Shown here in pieces: positions 59,491-64,000 of a stretch of DNA of 64,000 bases (the first letter of the stretch is position 1; every line of letters begins with the position of its first letter). Under the pieces are notes generated by a model, which searched no databases, was not told where the DNA came from, and worked only from the letters and a program-made list of their open reading frames with translations. A program made the position numbers and the translations under genes. Origin of the DNA: Aphrophora alni (taxonomy: Eukaryota > Arthropoda > Insecta > Hemiptera > Aphrophoridae); the NCBI GenBank assembly GCA_963513935.1, contig OY740774.1, positions 87,004,385 through 87,068,384 of the forward strand, given 5' to 3'.

Positions 59491-59969
59491 TGAAACAACC
59501 ACAGAAGTCCTTCACGACCGAAAAATAGTTGCTCTTAATTATAATAGGCTGTGAGTAGATTTTTATTCATACTACATGAAACCTATTTCGTAACATTTAT
59601 TAAACTAATACAAAGACCACTGAAGATGTGGTTTTCTGTCCTTGTTTTAACTTTCGGATAATAGCTGTGGTCCTTATCAGTTCATTATTTTGATAACCCA
59701 GTCATACTTGAGTATTTTAATAGTATTTTTAAAATGAATATGGAAGCCGGTGATTTTAGTGTTGAACAGTTAAACTAAGTAATAAACTTTGTTAGCACAA
59801 AAGGGATTTATATCCAATGGAAGAATTACGCCAGTGAAAATGATATGGAAATGGAAGTGGTAAAACCTTTGTAATAACCAGTAAATATAACGCTATATCT
59901 TGACTGTTTTCGTCGGTAAATGTTATTATATGGATTTACACAAATAACATGTCCTGCTAAAGCAATTTC
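59491..59969. other. AT-rich DNA, nothing recognised
   Basis: Beyond the outer end of the inverted duplication no partner, gene or structure was found. Confidence 0.45.
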
Positions 59970-60650
59970 ATCGAAACTGAATCTTCCATTAAGTAAGAAT
60001 AACTTATGTTAAGAAATATTACACTTCATCCTCACACTTTTATTAACTCAACCCCTTAGGGGAAAACTTAGATAAATTATAGAATAATATACAGACAGCA
60101 AACAATAATTATAAAAACATTGAAAGAAGTCTCTAACAGTTTTACTACAAAATGGAATAATAATTACAAAACCCAGGGAATTATTTAAATTTGTTTTAAA
60201 CTACTACATTGTTAAAAAACTTTAAAGATATTTTCCTAATAAACAACGCACATGAGGTGAATACGTTTAGTGAATAAGGAAAGTTATAAAGAAATGTTCA
60301 AAACTACCCTTTTTTAGTTAAAACTTTGTGTTTTTGTTTGTTCGTTTATCATTATTAGCTTAGTTTCAAATTTGTGTAGTGTGCCGTAATCCTGTGAACC
60401 TATAGGATTCTGTAAAACGAGTTTTGAATGGTAGCTAAAATATCTATCTAAATAAGTAATTGCAAATTTGAAATAATCATCAACTAAACTAGAGATGAAA
60501 TAATTGATAATGGAGAACCATGAAACACCATATACAGTAGATAGATAATAAGAAGTAATAAAATATATGCAATGGAAAGTTAATTGTAAATCTCGCTGCT
60601 AATTATTATTATATAACCTGTAATTAATCACTAATAATTATTAAGGAATC
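59970..60650 (+). repeat. Dispersed repeat family M, copy at 60 kb
   Basis: TCTTCCATTAAGTAAGAATA, GGAAAGTTATAAAGAAATG and CAAAACTACCC follow the order of 13140-13590, then GGAAAGTTAATTGTAAATCT as at 13.7 kb. Confidence 0.6.
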
Positions 60651-60689
60651 TTAGTTTTTTTCCCCCTTTAATTGTACTTTGGTAATAGT

Positions 60690-60800
60690 TTTAAAACGCC
60701 CGAGTCACCAACGATGTACAGAGTTATAAAAATCTCTAGATCAGGTCTTGTTCTCTTCCAACTGTGATTCTATTAGAGTATTCCCTCCATATTTAGATGG
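60690..60800 (-). repeat. Dispersed repeat family D, fragment
   Basis: The reverse complement reads AATACTCTAATAGAATCACA, GAACAAGACCTGATC. Confidence 0.35.
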
Positions 60801-60833
60801 ATTGTAATATACTAATTATGAATGTATTTTAGT

Positions 60834-60835
<2 letters not shown>

Positions 60836-60897
<62 letters not shown>
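60836..60897. repeat. (TA)n microsatellite
   Basis: About 30 perfect TA units. Confidence 0.95.
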
Positions 60898-60898
<1 letters not shown>

Positions 60899-61899
60899 CT
60901 TCCACGTTAGCATACTTTATATGGCTTAGAAAATCCAAGATTGGCCACTAGATTAAACGTAACCTATTGTTTATATATTAATTTGTCAAATTTTAAATTA
61001 AGTTGCATTATTTAAGTTTGGTTAGAGTAAAACTTTACGTACAACAATTAGTAACTGAATCTCACCCACATCGCCTCATGAAACTAGTCAAGTATGTTAG
61101 TGTTTGATTGTCATAGTTTACAAAGTCTGTGGCAACAACATATCAATAGTGTATCTTAGAGTGGTTGTAATGTTTGAAATACTTGCCACGTGGTGTTTAC
61201 GCTTAATTTGGATACTTTGTGGCAAAACTAAATGTATAACTTAATTCAAGTATATTACAGTTGATTTATAGAAATAACATAGTTAGCGCGTTTAGAAATA
61301 TATAAATTTAATAGATGGAAGAGTGGAATTGATAGGAAAACTTTCATAATATATGTACTCTTTCGATTATTGTATCAGGGAAATAATTTAAATTTGAATT
61401 CAATTAATTCCAACTTTGCGTCGGACTTTAGGTAGCCTATTTTCGAATGAAAAATTATAAGCTCGAATTTTATAAATAAATAATATATTTAGACTACAAA
61501 TACAATTGGTGATATAATAGGAGTGTAGTGGCTACAAATATTATCGAAGTATTGAAAGGTAAGGAATTAATAATGTATAACTTAAAAGATAAATAATTAA
61601 TTGGAAGCGTGATGTAGAACTTCGACTACAGTAACTTTAGTAAACAATTTTACATTGATGTCCTTTATCTTACATATCGTATTGATGTTTCATCCCCCTC
61701 CCCAGATATTTTTTACTATCACCTCTTGTGGTTAAATAATTCCACTAGCTACAATATTTATTTTTTGTAAAAATAAGTGGTCTTATAAATTCAGGATAAA
61801 TGCTTTATTTAACCTCTTATTAAAGCGAATCTTTTTCTCACGTAAGTATGTTTTATTTTTAAAGATTGACCATTAATTCATGACCATAATTTTATTCAT
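60898..61899. other. AT-rich DNA, nothing recognised
   Basis: No gene, RNA or repeat partner found. Confidence 0.45.
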
Positions 61900-62620
61900 C
61901 CTCATGTTTTCCTACCCTCATGTGAAAAACTAACAACTTATAGAGAAAAAAACATGTAAAAAAATCCTTGAATTAAGTTAATAATTAACGAAATAGTAAA
62001 TACAAACCTTTGGAAATTTTGTATCAAATTATTAAAACTTATATTACATAATATGTAAACTCCAATATTTTTAAAAATATGTTTAACCAACTTGTAAGAA
62101 ATTTTCCTAATGAACAACGCACGTGATTTGACTAAATTTGGCAAAAAGGAAAGTTGTAAAAGGTAAGGGATGCTCAAAACTTCACTTATATTGTTAAAAC
62201 TTTTGTGTTTTAAGTCTTTCCTTTATCATTATTGGCTTAGGTTTAAATTAGTATTCCAGCGCTTAGTGTATTAAGATGAAGAAGCGCGATCAAATGCTAC
62301 TGCAATACAACTACAATAGATTAATAGTATACTATATTATTGCATCTTAATACTGTTGATTACTTACTGGTCATATAATAATAATAATAATAAATTAGCA
62401 TCGAGATTTACAATTAAATTTAACAAAACATTATTAGATTTAATTATTCTTAAACAAAGCGAGATGACAACTGGCTGGGCTACCAAAATAATGAAATAAC
62501 TTTGACACGCTTGTATTCTGTACTGTACTGAGAAAAATGACGAGAACGGAAAACTACATCTTCAAAATTGTATCTATTGTAACTTTATAAACTCATATGT
62601 CATCGTAATTCAAGAAGCAC
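61900..62620 (+). repeat. Dispersed repeat family M, copy at 62 kb
   Basis: TTTTCCTAATGAACAACGCA and GGAAAGTTGTAAAAGGTAAG parallel the 60-kb copy. They are followed by GATTACTTACTGGTCATATA and ACGGAAAACTACATCTTC, the block best kept near 28.2 and 30.05 kb. Confidence 0.6.
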
Positions 62621-62677
62621 GTTTTTCGATGTCTTACATGAAAAGATTAAGCATTCTTACTAAACAATATTATTGCT

Positions 62678-62830
62678 ACAATAATGATTCGAATTTGCCC
62701 CTAACCACAATCACTAGAAACATTAAAATAATACACAATTATCTAATTAATTGTTCTTTATTAATTATTTCCAATAAATGCTCTGATGTACATTTCGATA
62801 ACATGGTTATCATCATCGGTGCATTATTAA
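62678..62830 (+). mobile_element. MITE N, copy 3 (one-ended)
   Basis: GATTCGAATTTGCCCCTAAC, CACAATCACTAGAAAC and ACATGGTTATCATCATCGG match the left terminal repeat and inner part of the 24-kb copy. The right terminal repeat is lost. Confidence 0.7.
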
Positions 62831-63577
62831 CGAAATATCCAAAACACAAAGTTTTAACTATATAAGGTTAGTTTTTAGTAACCCGTAACCTTTAAAACTT
62901 TTTTTATTTGTAAAACTAAGGTACCTCACATGTTTTGATAATTAGTAAAATTGTATATAATTAGTTCAATATTTTTGTAAACGTACAAAACCCTGTATAT
63001 GTACAACAAGTTAGACCAGTATAGAGTCTGGTTTTCAGTATCTGGTAGATAGTAATGTGGGAGGCAGGATTCGTCAATACCATATGCAGAACAGTTTGTC
63101 TTCAATTTGCTATATCAGGACAAAGGATATCAGTGTAATACTGTTTATATAGGCCACTGGAGATCATGTTATGCATTACTCTTGTGGAATTAATTAAGTG
63201 TTTCACCCTTAAGATAAACGCTGTTGACCTAATAATGTTTTAATAGTTTATTTCGATTTAAATCAGTTGTGAAACCCAAATATATTAACAGCATTTCATG
63301 AAATCATATTTAATATTTATATTCATATTTATTTAAGCTTATAATTTAAGCTATCTTACCTCCACAAATTGAGCTCAATAACCCATGTATGTAACATTGT
63401 TTTCAGTCTCTTCAAATTTTTTGAATCATTTTTTCTTTTACAAAAAATATTATTTTTCTTCACTTCTCAGTTTTAGTTAATCAGTAGTTGGTTGAGCAGT
63501 TGACAACGTCAACATAGTGTTGTGTTTTAAGTGTTGTGGTTGTATGTTATGTGAACACTTATAAATATTTTACGCAC
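62831..63577. other. AT-rich DNA with one dispersed segment
   Basis: At 63005-63190 is a segment related to 22840-23010. Nothing coding. Confidence 0.4.
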
Positions 63578-63609
63578 CTGATGATGAAACATATATAATG
63601 AAACACGTC
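63578..63609 (+). other. Degenerate hammerhead-like site
   Basis: CTGATGA (63578-63584), a perfect core, is followed after 15 nt by GAAACACGTC, the same short-stem-III ending as the elements at 38-47 kb. No stem II or stem I pairing is evident, so it is at best a decayed hammerhead from a different retroelement. Confidence 0.3.
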
Positions 63610-63694
63610 ATAAGCTACGCAAACAACAAAGTCACACGATGGACATAAGGAAATATATATAGTTATTCTTATTTGTGTTTAGTATTATAAAAAT

Positions 63695-64000
63695 GAGTGT
63701 AAATGTGCCTAAAAAAATATTTTGAAATTAGTTTCTTTTCGTTTCCTAAATCAATCAATTGTTACTGACCCAGTTACCCATCCGCATTAACACATAGTAG
63801 TAAATGTTATATTGCAAAAAAACCTTACGTCCAGAGTTAGGATCGAAACCACAACTTTTATTTATCCCATGATTAGAAAAGCGACAAATTAATCCAGAAC
63901 ACTTGAAGTATTGTTACATTTTTACAATATTTAATTAGTCTGAGTATATATTGGGTTCAATAATTACACTCGTACTACCATTCTAAAGCACCTTTTGCTA
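63695..64000 (-). mobile_element. SINE-like dispersed element, copy 2 (cut by window end)
   Basis: On the minus strand it begins at or beyond the window edge and reads as 15018-15336 does, with the better box B: GTGGTTTCGATCCTAACTC. Preceding TTGTCGCTTTTCTAATCATG may correspond to a tRNA anticodon arm. Partial: the 5' end is outside the window. Confidence 0.6.

Overview
The window looks like AT-rich non-coding DNA from an arthropod nuclear genome, most likely an insect. The reasons are: no bacterial-type gene organisation anywhere; all open frames are short and mostly start inside repeats; there is an interstitial (TTAGG)n tract, the ancestral insect telomere unit; there is a LINE relic with the CX2CX8HX4C motif found after the reverse transcriptase of insect non-LTR elements; and several MITE-like elements and diverged dispersed repeats are present. 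I find no intact protein-coding gene, rRNA or functional tRNA, and I cannot name the species.

Layout. 1-24 kb: low-complexity AT-rich DNA carrying a 27-bp minisatellite with an 18-unit higher-order period (1.1-2.4 kb), a LINE 3' end (3.5-4.0 kb), a hexanucleotide microsatellite (5.0 kb), a foldback element (6.4-6.9 kb), a degenerate 34-bp minisatellite (9.0-9.6 kb), a coding-like relic (9.7-10.1 kb), a SINE-like copy (15.0-15.3 kb) and a GC-rich island (18.9-19.9 kb). 24-38 kb: a MITE, diverged repeats in partial tandem, and the left arm of a large, old inverted duplication. 38.8-52.1 kb: two tandem copies (A and B) of a 6.4-6.9 kb block, only a few per cent different by eye. 51.3-59.5 kb: the right arm of the inverted duplication, with a (TTAGG)n tract and a MITE inside it. 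59.5-64 kb: more dispersed repeats, ending in a second SINE-like copy inverted relative to the one at 15 kb.

Most notable item: a family of palindromic elements at 38.1, 39.6, 46.0 and 46.9-47.4 kb. Each arm carries a 45-nt hammerhead-ribozyme-like motif: CTGAAGA, a 6-bp stem II, GAAAC, a two-pair stem III, a GTC cleavage triplet and a perfect 6-bp stem I. Both strands of every copy therefore encode one. Copies are flanked by target-site duplications of 9, 10 and 13 bp, so the family probably moves by target-primed reverse transcription (Penelope-like) rather than as a TA-targeting DNA transposon. The longest copy (47 kb) has an exact empty-site counterpart in block A. It also carries, between its arms, two outward-facing TATA plus TCAGTT initiator promoters, each starting about 30 nt before a hammerhead. 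Shorter copies begin near those predicted start sites and lack the promoters. I infer a non-autonomous, possibly Penelope-related element in which divergent transcripts each begin with a ribozyme. All similarity statements are by eye; no alignment was computed.
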